A DNA stretch of 64,000 nucleotides from Tenrec ecaudatus (GCF_050624435.1 NC_134539.1:147847525-147911524), one strand, 5' to 3'; shown: positions 22,033 to 33,730, numbered from the stretch's first letter. Numbers and translations are program-made. The notes: generated by a model not told the origin, from the sequence alone.

Positions 22033-22606
22033 TGTAAGGGTGGAGTCCAACCCCCCAATCAGGTCCAGCCTGATGATACCTCATTGAGGGGTTCAGGGTG
22101 TGGCTTTTTAATAAGAGAGACATTGGAATCTTCTTCCTCTCTGGCCCTTCTCTTTCCTCCTTGCTGGAATTCTGTGTCTGCCTCTAGGAACAGCCCATGA
22201 GGGCTGTTGATCCTGGGAGCTGACCCCTAAGCTGTCGGTGCCCTGCCGTGTTTCCACTGACATTGCACCCACCAGCCTATGAATTCCCTATATCACACTT
22301 TAGCATTCTACATTATCGACCTTTAGGTACTTGAGTCTGAAGGGAACTCCAGCTAATATTGATACCATCGACTTAGGCTGGGCTAGGATACCTTCATGAT
22401 CTAAAAGTGCTTCTTTTTTCCTGGTGTTGGTGAGAAATATTTAATGTATCACATAGACTGCTAGAAAAATGCTAGTACAGCCAGAATGCTCCATAGACGT
22501 GAGAATGATGAGATTTCATCTCAGGTAAAAAGTGTTTCTTGATCTAAAGTTATTTCTTATGAATATATGAGTGTCACTGATTTTGTCTCTCTAATAAACA
22601 TTCCTA
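22033..22606 (+). mobile_element. Solo LTR, ERVL/MLT2-like, with internal RTE chip
   Basis: It starts 'tgtaagggtggagtccaacc' and ends with a decayed 'ttttgtctctctaataaaca'. Its body is parallel to the LTR at 580-1017 ('cctttctcctt' region, 'cagcccatgagggctg', 'gagtgtcactgattttgtct'). It is interrupted at 22416-22527 by a piece of RTE flanked by a 13-bp near-duplication. Confidence 0.7.
22416..22527 (+). mobile_element. 112-bp RTE chip with target duplication
   Basis: 'gtacagccagaatgctccat' matches the RTE 3' region (compare 56705-56725). The flanks are aaaagtgcttctt (22403-22415) and aaaagtgtttctt (22528-22540), 12/13 identical. Both ends are internal to the RTE consensus and no tail is obvious. 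Confidence 0.65.
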
Positions 22607-23019
22607 AATCAAGGTGTTAGAAAATATGGTCTCAGTCATAGAAGTGAAGTTAGAGATCACATGGTAGAACTTTGTAAGACCAATGACCTTATTGAAAATA
22701 CCTTTTTTAAACAACAAAAAATGGACATATGGATGTCACTATATGTAATACATAGGAATTAAATCGATTATATCTGTGAAGAGATAACGGAGAAGCTCAA
22801 TATCAGCAGATAAAAAGTGAGGTCAGGGGATGACTGGGGAACAGACCATCAATTGATTATATGAAAGTTTGGGTTGAATCGAAGTACATCAAAACAAGTT
22901 CACAAGAACCAGAATATGACCTTAACTATATCCCACCTGAATGTTGAGGACTTCTCAAGAATAGATTTAACTCATTGAGCACTAATGACAGAAGCCCTGA
23001 CAAGCTGTGGGATGAGGGA

Positions 23020-23124
23020 AAGAACATCCCACACGAAGAAAGTGAAAGTTACAGCAAGAACATCACACATGAAGAAAGTGAAAGTTACAGCAAGAACATC
23101 ACACATGAAGAAAGTGAAAGTTCA
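23020..23124 (+). repeat. 36-bp in-frame tandem repeat within RTE
   Basis: Nearly three units of a 36-bp sequence ('aagaacatcacacatgaaga...'), units starting at 23020, 23056 and 23092. The unit is 12 codons (KNITHEESESYS) and keeps the local frame open. It lies in the linker between endonuclease and reverse transcriptase. Confidence 0.85.
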
Positions 23125-23240
23125 TTGAAAAGACAAGAAGAAAGAAAAGGTCGAAGGGAATGTCAGAAGAGACTTGGTGTGTTAGTCTGGGTAGACTAGA
23201 GAGACAAATACATAGAAACATATATGTGTATAAGAATTTT

Positions 23241-25526
23241 TTTAACAATTTATTGGGGCTCATACAATTCTTATCACAGTTCATACATATACATACATCA
23301 ATTGTATAAAGCACATCTGTACAGTCTTTGCCCTAATCATTTTTTCTCCTCTTTTCTTTTTTTACATTTTATTAGGGACTCATACAACTCTTATCACAAT
23401 CCATACATATACATACATCAATTGTATAAAGCACATCCATACATTCCTTGCCCCAATCATTCTCAAGGCATTTGCTCTCCACTTAAGCCCCTTGCATCAG
23501 GTCCTTTTTTTTATCCCCCCTCCCTCCCCTTTCCCCCCTCCCTCATGTGCCCGTGGTAATTTATACATCGTTATTTTGTCATATCTTGCCCTATCCGGAT
23601 TCTCCCTTCCCCCCTTCTCTGCTGTCCCTCTCCCAGGGAAGAGGTCACATGTGGATCCTTGTAATCAGTTCCCCCTTTCCAACCCACTCAACCTCCACTC
23701 TCCCAGCATCGTCCCTCACACCCTTGGTCCTGAAGGTATCATCCACCCTGGATTCCCTGTACCTCCAGCCCTCATATGTACCAGTGTACAGCCTCTGTCC
23801 TATCCAGCCCTGCAAGGTAGAATTCGGATCATGGTAGTTGGGGGGAGGAAGCATCCAGGATCTGGGGGAAAGCTGTGTTCTTCATCGGTACTACCTTGCA
23901 CCCTAATTAACCCATCTCCTCTCCTAAACCCCTCTATGAGGGGATCTCCATTGGCCGACACTTGGGCCTTGGGTCTCCACTCTGCACTTCCCCTTCATTT
24001 AATATGGTATATATATATATATATATACATATATACATATACACACATATACACATACATACACACACTTATATCGTTGTTTTTTTTGCATGATGCCTTA
24101 TACCTGGTCCCTTGGCACCTCGTGATCACACTGGCCGGTGTGCTTCTTCCATGTGGGCTTTTTTGCTTCTGAGCTAGATGGCCGCTTGTTCACCTTCAAG
24201 CCTTGAAGACCCCAGACACTATCTCTTTTGATAGCCGGGCACCATCAGCTTTCTTCACCACATTTGCTTATGCACCCATTTGTCTTCAGCGATCCTATCA
24301 TGGAGGTGTGCAGTCAATGATATGATTTTTTGTTCTTTGATGCCTGGTAACTGATCCCTTCGGGACCACTCGATCACACAGGCTGGTGTGTTCTTCCATG
24401 TGGACTTTGTTGTTTCTGAGCTAGATGGCCGCTTGTTTATCTTCAAGCCTTTAAGACCCCAGTCACTATCTCTTTTGATAGCCGGGCACCATCAGTTTTC
24501 TTCACCACATTTACTTGTTCACCCACTTTGGCTCCAGCCGTTGTGTCGGGAGAGTGAGCATCATAGAGTTCCAATTTAATAAAAGAAGGTATTCATGCAT
24601 TGAGGGAGTGTTTGAGTAGAGGCCCAAGGTCCTTCCGCCACCTTAATACTTGACCTATAGTTATAGACACATAGATGTATTTCCCCATCCTCCTATATAT
24701 ATTTGCATGTACATGTCTTTGTCTAGACCTCCATGAATGCCCTTTGACTCCTAGCTCTTTCCTCCATCTCCCTTGACTTTCCTCCTGCCCTACTACCATG
24801 CTTCGTCGCCACCTGGGCTAGAGTATACCTCTTCTCTAAGCAACCTTACCCTTGATCATTTCCCACCAGGCCTGCCACTCCCCCTTCTCTACCATTTGGG
24901 GTCCCATGTTTTTCCCTTGTCCCTGGGTTTGTTAACACCATTTCCTTACCCCCCTTCCCCCCCACCCCAAGTCCCCCCGGAATTGTCGGTCCCGTTGTTT
25001 TTCCTCCAGATAGTTCATCCAGCCTGTCCTATTCAGACAGACCTGTGGAGACACTAACATGCACGAAAACAAGACAGAGGAAAACAAAGCAACAGTATAC
25101 AACCAGACAACAAAACAACAAAACAAACCACTGACAAAGAACAGAACAAAACAGTTCACAAGAGAAAAGCTTGTAGTTAGTTCAGGGATCGTTTACTGGC
25201 CCTTAGGAGCGTTTTCCAGTCCAGTCTGTTGGGGCACCACGCCCTGGCCCCAAAGTCCACTTTCAGCATTCCCTGGGGACCTTGCCACTCCATTCCCTTG
25301 CTGTTCCGCTGCACTCCCCCAGTGATTTGCTTCGGTGTGTTGGGATCAGGTCAGGTGCAATTCCCACACTGTGTCTCCGGTGTAGTCCCCTGTATCGCCC
25401 TTAGTCACTGATTGGCATCATTTCTCATAGTGGGGCCAGCCATGTTGTTCTCTCTGTGGACTGGCTGCTCTACTCAGGAACATCATCATCACGGCCTGGT
25501 GGGCCAGGCTGTGCTCCACTCTCTCC
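23241..25526 (-). mobile_element. L1-like ORF-less retroelement, copy B (tandem-module subfamily)
   Basis: A 2286-bp insertion flanked by a 10-bp duplication, taagaatttt, at 23231-23240 and 25527-25536. It is the longest copy with both ends defined. It shares copy A's special features: doubled 3' end (two 'ttattgggg/ttattagggac' starts at 23250 and 23370), doubled internal module (about 24085-24275 and 24276-24530) and a TA/CA microsatellite (24007-24074). It extends about 200 bp further 5' than copy A. The 226-codon frame at 23492-24172 is antisense to the element and not a gene. Confidence 0.85.
24007..24074 (-). repeat. TA/CA microsatellite in L1-like copy B
   Basis: An imperfect (ta)n grading into (cata)n and (ca)n, at the same element position as the microsatellite in copy A (3316-3397). 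Confidence 0.9.
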
Positions 25527-26257
25527 TAAGAATTTTATATAAATGATAAATCTACAGTAAGAAAGCATACCCACCCACTCCAGATCAAGTCCATAAGTCT
25601 GATATTAGCACATATGTCTGATACTAATCTATAAAGTCCTCTTCAGACTCACAAAACACATGAAATGATGTCAAATGCAGGAAGATCACTGGCCAGTGGG
25701 TTGGAAGTCTTCTGGGTCCAGAGGCGTTGTAAGCAACTCAGTGCTGACAGGGGTCTCTACATAGCTTCTCTGGTTCTAGAGGTCTGGTTGCATCAGGGTA
25801 GGTCCATGTGACTTCTCCAGCTCCCAGGGCATAGCACCATGTGTCTTGTCATCAGAGTGTCTCTCAATGAGTGAGAGACTGTTTCCCACCTCTGAGGAAG
25901 ATATCCTGGAGTTTCTAGAATTCTCAGGAGAAGGTCATGCCCACACAGAGGCCTCATTGGTTCTTTCTTGATTTACAGCACAGTTTCCACCCCTTCACTT
26001 GTAATGCTGTCAAATTGAACAGGAGACTATGTAACTACCACACTCTGCAACTTGTTCTTGATTATGGAGAAGCTAAAGAAAATTAAAGGAATGATAAAAT
26101 CAAAGAGCGGAATGGAAAATTTCAAAAGGCAGCTGGAGAAGACAAAGTAAAGTATTGTAATGAAATGTACAAAGTCCTGGAGATAGCAAACCAAAAAGGA
26201 ACAGCATGCTTAGCATATCTTAAACTGAAAGAACTAGAGATAAAAGTCAAGCCTTGT

Positions 26258-27463
26258 GTAGGATGCCTAGTGGGGCATCATCAAGAGCAATGTAGCAGTG
26301 AGGAATTACTAAGCCCAAACAAAGGCCTAACATGGTGGTGGGGCAAGAGGAAAGTAAAAGGAAATAGAGAAAAGAAGAAGGAGGCAAAGTGCATTTATAG
26401 AGGTCTAAATACAGGCATGTACACATGTAAATACATTTATATATAACCAGAGGAAATAGAACTATGTACTCATATTTTTTATGTTAAGAATTAAGGTTGC
26501 AGATGGACATTGGGCCTCGACTCAAGTACTCTCTCAATACAAGAACACTTTGTTCTAATAATCTGGCATTCTGTGATGCTCCCGGTACAATAGCTAAAAC
26601 AAAATGGGTACATAAGCAAATGTGGTGAAGAAAGCTGATGGTGCCCGGCTATCAAAAAGTATAGCATCTTGGGTCTTAATGGCTTGACGATAAACAAGTG
26701 GCCATCTAGCTCAGAAGCAACGAAGCCCACATGGAATAAGCACACCAGCCTGTGTGATCATGAGGTGTTGATAGGTGCAGGTATTTGGAATCTAAGCCCC
26801 AGAACAAAATCATACCCAATATGGGGTGGGCATGGTGTGGAGACCCAATGCCCATCTGTAGACAATTGGACATTCTCTCACAGTGGGGTCGCAGGGAAGA
26901 GATGAGCCAGTCAGGGTGCAGTATAGCACCGATCACACAACTTTTCTATGGTTCTTTGGCACTTCCTTTCCCCACTATCGCGACCTCAATTCTACCTTAC
27001 AAATCGGATTAGACCAGAACCTGTACATTGCTACAGATAAGAGCGGGCAACACAGGGATTCCAGGATAGGTGAACCCCTCAGGGCCAACAACGAGAATAG
27101 CGATACCAGGAGATTAAGGGTGGGGTGGGGGGAGAAAGGGGGGAATCAATCACAAGGATCAATCTCTAACCATCTCCTAGGGGGATGAGCAATGGAAAAG
27201 TGGGTGAGGGGTGACAAGGACAATGTAAGATATGAAAATAATAATCTCTAACTTATCAAGGGTTCGTGAGGGAGGTCTGGCAAGGGAGGGAGTGGGGAGA
27301 AATGGGGAGCTGACATCAGGGGCTCAAGTGGGAAGAGAATGCTTTGAAAATGACAATGGCAGCATATATGCAAATGTGCTTGACACAATGGATGAATGGA
27401 TGGATTTTGATAAGAGATGTAAGTGTCCCCAATAAAAGTATTTAATAAATTTCTTTTAAAATT
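26258..27463 (+). mobile_element. L1-like retroelement copy with 9-bp duplication
   Basis: A 1206-bp 5'-truncated insertion in the RTE between aagccttgt (26249-26257) and aagccttgt (27464-27472). It carries 'gaagaaagctgatggtgccc', 'gcttgacgataaacaagtgg' and the 3' end 'aagtgtccccaataaaagta'. It has a single module and single 3' end, so it is the ordinary type, unlike copy B lying only 0.7 kb away in opposite orientation. Confidence 0.85.
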
Positions 27464-28975
27464 AAGCCTTGTATCGCAATATTAAGACACTATATAGACA
27501 AAATATTGAAGGATGGAGAAAGCATTAAAGCTTGATGGGAGGAATATACAGAGTCACTGTACCAAAGACAACCATGAACATTCCGCCTTTTCAAGAGGTA
27601 TCATATGATCCAGAACCACTGGTGCTCATGAAAGAAGTCCAAGTGACACTGCATGGATTAACCAAGACAAGGACCCGGGAATTGACCAGGTAACAATAGG
27701 AATGTTTCCACAAACTATTGAAGCACTGATCGCACCTACTAGTCCATGCTAAGAAATTTGGAAGACAGCTACTTACCAACTGGCTGGGAAAAAAATCCAC
27801 ATTTGGACCCATTTTAAAAAAAAAAGATGACCCAACAGAATGTGGAAAGTATTAGATAGTATCTTTAATACAACATGCACGTAAAATTTTGCTGAAGATT
27901 ATTCAACCACAGTTGTAGCAGTATATTGACAGAGAGTTTCTAGAACTTCAAGCTGGATTCGGAAGAGAACATGACATGAGAAATATCATTTTTAAGGTCA
28001 AAGGGATCGTGGCTGGACGCAAAAAATACGAGGAAAGTTTGTTTTTGTTTTTTACTGAGGATGCAAATGCATCGATCTGCGTGGATCATAACAAACACGG
28101 ATGACTGAAAATGAGAATTACATTTATGTAGAACCTGCATACAGACAAAAGGAAGCAATTTGAATAGAAAAAGGAAATGCTTGGTGGTTCAAGTCAGAAA
28201 AAGTACGGATCCAAAATCCTTTCATCAAACTTCCCCTCTCGATGCAGAGCAAATAATCCGGGAAGCTGGAGTATATGAAGAGGAATATGGTATCAGAATT
28301 GGAGGAAAGCTTCCTAACTACCTGTGATGTGCAGATGGCAACATTGCTTGCTGAAAGCAAAGAGGGCATCAAACACCTGCAGCAAAAGATCGTAGCCTCC
28401 AGAATGGGTTATTACAATGTAAAGAAAACCCAAACCCTCACAACCGTGCCAATAGATTACATCATGGTAAATAGAGAGCATTGATGTAGTCAATGACTTA
28501 ATTTGGCTCGGATCCATGATCCATGCTCATGGAAGCAGCAGTCAAGAAATTAAAGGACATATAGCCTTGAGCAAATCTGCTGAGCAAGACCTCTTTAAAG
28601 TGTTGAAAGGCAAGGTTATCAGCTTGAAGACTAAGGTGCACCTGGCCCAAGACAGGGTATTTTTAATTGCCTTACATCCATGTGCAAGTTGGACACTGAA
28701 TAAGAACCCTGAAGAAGGATGACTGTGATGGAGCTGGCAAAGAATGAATGAAAGCACAAAGGACTGCCAAAGTACCAACAAATCTGTCTTGGAAGAAGTT
28801 CATCCAGCATGCTCTTCAGAAGCTAGAATGGCGAGACTGTCTTGCATACTTTGGAAGCAAAAATAAAAGGAAGACTCTTGTTAAGATGGCTGGATTGACA
28901 GCGGGAGGTCCCCTTGAGCCGTGGTTGAGAATCCAAGTAAAATGTAATCCTTGGCACCAAAGGAGATATAGTTAA

Positions 28976-29754
28976 TGTACAGAAGGATGAACAATGGAGC
29001 TAAGTGTCCCACAAAATATGGAGCATGGTGCTCAATGCCCTACCATTGAAACGGAAAAGCAGGCCTTTTCTACTCGCTTTGTTGACTTCATATTAACTGC
29101 TATTATGGAAACATTCTGACCTTGGATCAGAAGTTCCACTGGATGGCCATCAGAATGTCTTCTAACGCACTAGTTCTCTGAACTTATTGACAGTTATGGT
29201 CAGCAGTTCAAACATTGCTTTAAGTGTTAAGAAACTGGTGACTTGCTTTGAGTAATTTTTTTTTTAAGGAAGAAGAAAAAACAAGAAACACAAACAGGAC
29301 AGAAAGACGAAGCGTTCTATGGGACAAATGGGTATTTGAACACGCATGTAGAAAATACATGCAAAATTAGCTTTTGATTTTTGGATTTTTGTAGTCAACG
29401 GACTAGAGGCCAATATTACATAATCTTAGAAGTACTGACAGTTACTGATGTTCATCTATACTTAAATGTCTACAATGTGCCCTTTGTTTTTTTCCGAGGC
29501 CTGCCTCAGCTGTTAGGGTTTATGTTTTTCCACGAGGCTCAGGGGGCAGAAAGTCCCCCTACTTTGAGCTTCATCTGTTCCTGGTTTGCACTGTATAAAT
29601 ATTATTTACATGGCATGGGCTTCTGACCCCTACTGGTGGAGGCCAAATCTATTACCCCTCAGCCGCTCAATTTGCAATCACTTAACATTCCAGACTCTCT
29701 GGGCACCAAAGGAAAACAAAACAAAACATAATGGAAACTTGTCATAGTGGTCTT
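28976..29754. other. Unassigned DNA
   Basis: No firm repeat or gene. 29205-29225 ('ggtcagcagttcaaacattg') could be the head of a ruined AfroSINE. Confidence 0.35.
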
Positions 29755-29872
29755 TCTCTCTTGGTTTGTTTCTCACCATCCTGCCTTGCCTCATTTCCCT
29801 TTTCTCCTGACCTCTTCTCTTCTTTACCCTTCCCTTCCCTTCTCTTTTGTTCTCTTCTGCATTTCCCCAGGA
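29755..29872 (+). repeat. Polypyrimidine tract
   Basis: About 118 bases, mostly C and T ('tctcctgacctcttctcttc', 'cccttcccttcccttctctt'). Low-complexity DNA just upstream of an AfroSINE. Confidence 0.8.
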
Positions 29873-29894
29873 GTCCCAAAGAACTATCCAGATC

Positions 29895-30112
29895 CATTTA
29901 TATTGGCCACCTAATTCAATGGCCACATGAATCCTCGGACTTCTTACCACAGGTCGGCTGTTCAAACCCACCAGCCTCCCCTGGGGGGACGGAGGCGGGG
30001 AGAAAGCTGAGGTTTCTGCTCTATAAAGATTTATAGCCTCAGGAAAGCTATATAGGATAGCTATGAGTTTTGATTAATCGGGTGGCCATCGGGTTTTTTG
30101 GGTTTGGTTGAT
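29895..30112 (+). mobile_element. AfroSINE
   Basis: 'aggtcggctgttcaaaccca' (B box), then 'ctctataaagatttatagcc', then 'taggatagctatgag', with a GT-rich tail 'gggttttttgggtttggttg'. The head is diverged. Confidence 0.75.
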
Positions 30113-31133
30113 TTAGGGTCACTCAGTTAAAGCAGCAGTTCTTCCTAAGAAAACTTCAGATTCACTGGGTCTGTAAGGCTAAATCTGTGGCGTGCAAGTG
30201 TTCCAGTCTTGAATCAGGGAGGTTGGTGGGGACCAGGAAAGGGACTGTCACATGAGCTGCATGTGGTTCATCTACCCGTGGCAACATCGCTCACTCTCAC
30301 TATCTCAGCACTGCGGGAAGAGCGATCTAATCTGTCTTCAATCTTCGTGACCACAGAGCAAATGTTTCAAATCAAATCTCTTGCACGAGTGAGTCACTGT
30401 TCTTTGGGCTTTTCTGTCACATACCAAGGAATGCGGGTTTACTTTGCCTGAGTAACAAAATTAATATAAGAGAAACATTTTTGTTGTGTGGTATCTTAAA
30501 AAAAAAAAAGAAGAAAAAAGAAAAGGCATATGGATCCATGTAGTGAAAGTTAGAGAAAAACCACCTCACAACACAAGGAAAATAAGAAGGAAAAAATGTA
30601 GAAGATTTTCTTGGCACAAAGAATAAAACAAAAATCAGCAGGGGAGAGTATGGGGTTGGGGGTAGAGGATTGGGATGGGGGGAGTTCAGTCCAAAAGGGC
30701 ACTTTGCAATGATTTTAATAAAGCCACTTAGGTAAGGTCCTCGTCTCTAAGGAGCTTTAAGGATATTATAAATTTCTCCAAAAAGGAGACATTTTATCTT
30801 CCAGAACTTTTAATGGACCCTTGTTAATGGGCCCTGAGTTGACCCTGATTTCTGGGGACATTATCTACAGCAGAATGACTGATCTTATGTCATCCTCACA
30901 CTTCCCAGAAAGTTCCTGTTTCTCCCATTGTGGCTAAGCAGCCATCCATCTCACTTTGGATCCATTACAGTTAAGGCCCCACCACCTCACCAAACATAAC
31001 AGAACCCCCTCCTGTAGCAATCCATCCCTCCTGAGGTCCACAGGAAGCAAGTCCGACAATTCTCTGTTGAGATGCATAGAGTTTGTCATGAACTAATGTT
31101 TGAAACCAGGTCATCGGATTTCTCTTCTAGTGT
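30113..31133. other. Unassigned DNA with A-rich and G-rich patches
   Basis: No gene or family is recognised. An A-rich run lies at 30497-30530. A G-rich run at 30648-30682 ('tggggttgggggtagagg', then 'ttgggatgggggg') has four G blocks and could form a quadruplex. Confidence 0.4.
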
Positions 31134-31270
31134 CTTAGTCTGGAAACTCCACCGAAACCTGCCCTCCAGCGGTGGTAGCCCTGTTAGTATTTGGAACACA
31201 ATGACATGGCTTTCAGCATTATTGTAACATGCAAGTCACTACAGTATCAGAAACAGGCAGAGGGTGGCTT
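31134..31270 (-). mobile_element. RTE LINE, 5'-end fragment
   Basis: 'agtctggaaactccaccgaa', then 'agccctgttagtatttggaa', then 'catgcaagtcactacagtat' is the RTE 5' end in antisense, as in the segments ending at 6575 and 39245. Confidence 0.7.
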
Positions 31271-31399
31271 GGATCTATAGAATTCCTGTTTATTTGTTGG
31301 GCACAACATGATAGGAAGGAGAGGCATGGTGTGAGTGAGCGCCTCCCCTTAGGGAACCTGGTTTGCAGGTGAACATGACAAATGATTGGTAACATTGTA

Positions 31400-31965
31400 A
31401 AGATGGAGAGATCCAGAACACTTCATTGTGCACATTCAGAGCCTGTACACATACCCAGGGGTAGCCATTCAAACAGAACCAGGGGACAAGGCATGGTTTA
31501 AAACCAGGGAAGGTGTGTGTCAGCATTGTATACTTTCACAGCAGATGTGCTGAGCAAATAATCCAAGAAGGTGAACTATATAAAAATGATCATGGCCTCA
31601 GACTTATGGAAGGCTTATGAACAATCTGCAATGTGTAGATGACACAACTTTGCTTACTGAGAGCGAGGAGGGTTTAAAGCACCTGCTGATGAAAATCAAA
31701 AGACTGTAGCTTTCAGTTATGGTTTGCACCTCAAAGTAAAGAAGCTCCAAATCCTTACAACTAGATAAACAGCATCATGATAGCGAAAAGAATAAAATTG
31801 TCAAGAACATAATTTTATTCCCGTCCACAATCAATGTTCATGGAAGCAGAAGTCAAGAAATCAATTTATATCTTACGTTGGGCAAATCTGTTGCACATGA
31901 CCTTTTTAAGTGTTGAAAAGCTAGGATGTTAATTTTTGGACTAAGGTAAGCCTGATCCTTTAAAT
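31400..31965 (+). mobile_element. RTE LINE, reverse-transcriptase to 3' fragment
   Basis: 'ccagaacacttcattgtgca', then 'gagcaaataatccaagaagg', then 'tgtagatgacacaactttgc' match the RT palm region, where 'agatgacacaact' encodes the DD-containing motif. Then 'acctgctgatgaaaatcaaa' and 'caatgttcatggaagcagaa'. The ORF is broken. Confidence 0.8.
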
Positions 31966-33700
31966 TTGCCAGTGGTGTGTAAATTTTTTTTAATCCGTTT
32001 TAAGAACTTGCCTTGTTGATTCTTTCTATTGTTTTTCTGTTTTCGGATTCATTTATATCTGCTCTAATATTTATTGTTTCTTTTCTTCTGGTTGCAGAAT
32101 GTTTATTTTAAAACGGTTGTTCTAATTGGTGGAGATGCCAGATGATTGGGTTGATTTAAGTCCTTTCTTATTTTTCAACATGTGAATTTCTTGCTAGACA
32201 TTGCTATACATTGGCCTCTGAATGCTGCTTTATCTGTGTCTTGACTGTTTTAATATATTTGCATTCTTATTTGTGTCAAAGAAATGAAAATTTTTATAAT
32301 TTGTTTCTTCCATTACCAGTTGCTTTTAAGCAGGATGTGATTCAATTCTTGTGCATTTCCCCCTTGATGTTCCTATTATTCATTTTGATTTTAAAGCATT
32401 CTGAATTGATAAAACTGATGCGTTATCTGATGGTTTAAGATTTATTAAGGCTAGCTTTGTAGCCTACCATGTTTACTCTGGATAATATTTCATGTACACT
32501 GGAAAATAATGTACATTATGTTGCTGGATGAGGTGTTCTGCATATGTTTAAAAGATCAAGCCAATTAATTATTTATAGTTCTTCTGTGTCTGTGTTGAAT
32601 TTCTGTCTTTTTGTCATGTTCTTCCTCAAGAGTGCTTTATGGAAGTCTTTCAATCGTTGTGGAGAGTAGTTCTCAGTTCAAAGTGATTAATTTGATTAAT
32701 GTACCTTGAAGATCTTCAATTGAATATATAAATATTCATTATAGTTATATCTTATTCAATTGCCCCTTTGGTCATTAGGCCAAGTCTCTCTTTGTCTCTT
32801 TTGGTGGATTTTGCCTTGATGTTTATTTTGTCAGGGATTAATATCGCCACTCCTACTTTATAAATTGAGATTAGGTTGGTTATTTTTTCATCTTTTGTTT
32901 ATTTTTGTCTTTCTGCATAATATGTGCTTCTTGTAAGCACATTTCTTATCTATTTTGCTACTTTCTGTCTCTTGACCGGTGCATCCCTCTATTGCTTCAA
33001 TTCGACGGCTTTGCTCTTTCAATGCATTATCTATTTCTAATACTTCAGCATTAAGCTTCTGGAATTATTTCTGTTTGCTGTTTCTGTGTAATTTGTAATT
33101 TTTCATTTATTTTGTCTGATTGCTTTTGAAGTATTTTTCTGAGTTCTCCTATAAATTTTTGTATTGCTATAGCTCTTTCACTCATCTTTTTACATTTCAC
33201 AAAAGAGCCAAAGACTCATTCTTTTGAATTCCTTTTCTGGTAGTTCCAATGGTTTATCTTCCTAAGAAAATTCTCTTGACTTTTATGCGCATAGTATTGT
33301 TGCTTTCTTTATTCATTGTAATTTTCTCTGCTGAGTTCATTTTGCTTGTGGGATGTTTCAGATTGTTTTCTTCTGTTCTTTTATTATGTACCTCGTCTTT
33401 GTTATTTTCCTCTTATTTTATTTCAATGAGGTTCATCCATTTTCCATCTTGGTTTATCCATATTGACCAGTTGCTTGTACCATTCTGCCTTATTTCTTCA
33501 TAGGAACTGTAATTATATGTTGTCTCTGAGATATGGTGTTTTTGTGTATGTGACTGTGTGCTATCATTTGTTGATCAGGTTATTCCAGAGTGGACGGTGG
33601 CTCTTGTTCACTCAATGTAGCCTTTGGAGGTGCTGGTGGTGCTGGTCATGTGAGGTCTGTTATTGTCATCAGATGGAGTGATAAAGGACTGACTTTTTAG
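31966..33700 (-). mobile_element. L1 LINE relic, antisense ORF2/ORF1 region
   Basis: The plus strand shows antisense L1 phrases: 'ttgttgattctttctattgt', 'gatgtttattttgtcaggga', 'ttaatatcgccactcctact', 'tgtgcttcttgtaagcacat'. These parallel the antisense of the mammalian L1 ORF2 endonuclease region. The part beyond about 33000 may run into ORF1 or the region before ORF2, but that is less sure. It is very AT-rich with no open frame. Confidence 0.65.
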
Positions 33701-33730
33701 AAAAAAAAAAAGGCAAGTCCACTATAGCAA

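Larger units (their letters stand above)
23177..26049 (-). mobile_element. LTR (ERVL/MLT2-like) split by L1-like copy B
   Basis: LTR parts are 23177-23240 ('tgtgttagtctgggtagact') and 25537-26049, about 577 bp together. RTE sequence flanks it with the 5-bp duplication acttg at 23172-23176 and 26050-26054. The LTR was itself hit by the L1-like element at 23241-25526. Its far end carries 'ttgatttacagcacagtttc' and stops at 'ctctgca', giving the expected CA end. No internal retroviral genes are present. Confidence 0.75.
20936..28975 (+). mobile_element. Full-length RTE/BovB-type LINE fossil with nested insertions
   Basis: An RTE traceable from its 5' end ('tttgtcattctgtggttgct') through 5' UTR, endonuclease, linker, reverse transcriptase and 3' end. 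Its own parts are about 20936-21605, 21801-22032, 22607-23176, 26050-26257 and 27464-28975. These sum to roughly 3.2 kb, the usual RTE length. Interruptions are an AfroSINE, an LTR with an RTE chip inside it, a second LTR holding an L1-like element, and another L1-like copy. All coding frames are broken. The RT region around 28320-28350 keeps LLAESKEG but has lost the upstream ADD pair. A 36-bp in-frame tandem repeat lies at 23020-23124. Confidence 0.85.

Noticed and set aside
23020-23124. Regularly spaced direct repeats considered as a CRISPR-like array
   Set aside because: Units are immediately adjacent without spacers, and the context is a mammalian retroelement.
22975-23199. Frame with a 12-residue repeat considered as a repeat protein gene
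   Set aside because: It lies in the RTE linker and ends in an LTR; the repeat is a local 36-bp expansion.
23492-24172. 226-codon open frame on the plus strand, the longest in the window
   Set aside because: It lies antisense in L1-like copy B, and the matching frame at 3310-3825 lies antisense in copy A. It reads through a pyrimidine-rich tract and a microsatellite with low-complexity Pro/Ser/Leu and Tyr/Ile/Thr runs and is not shared as an open frame by the other copies.
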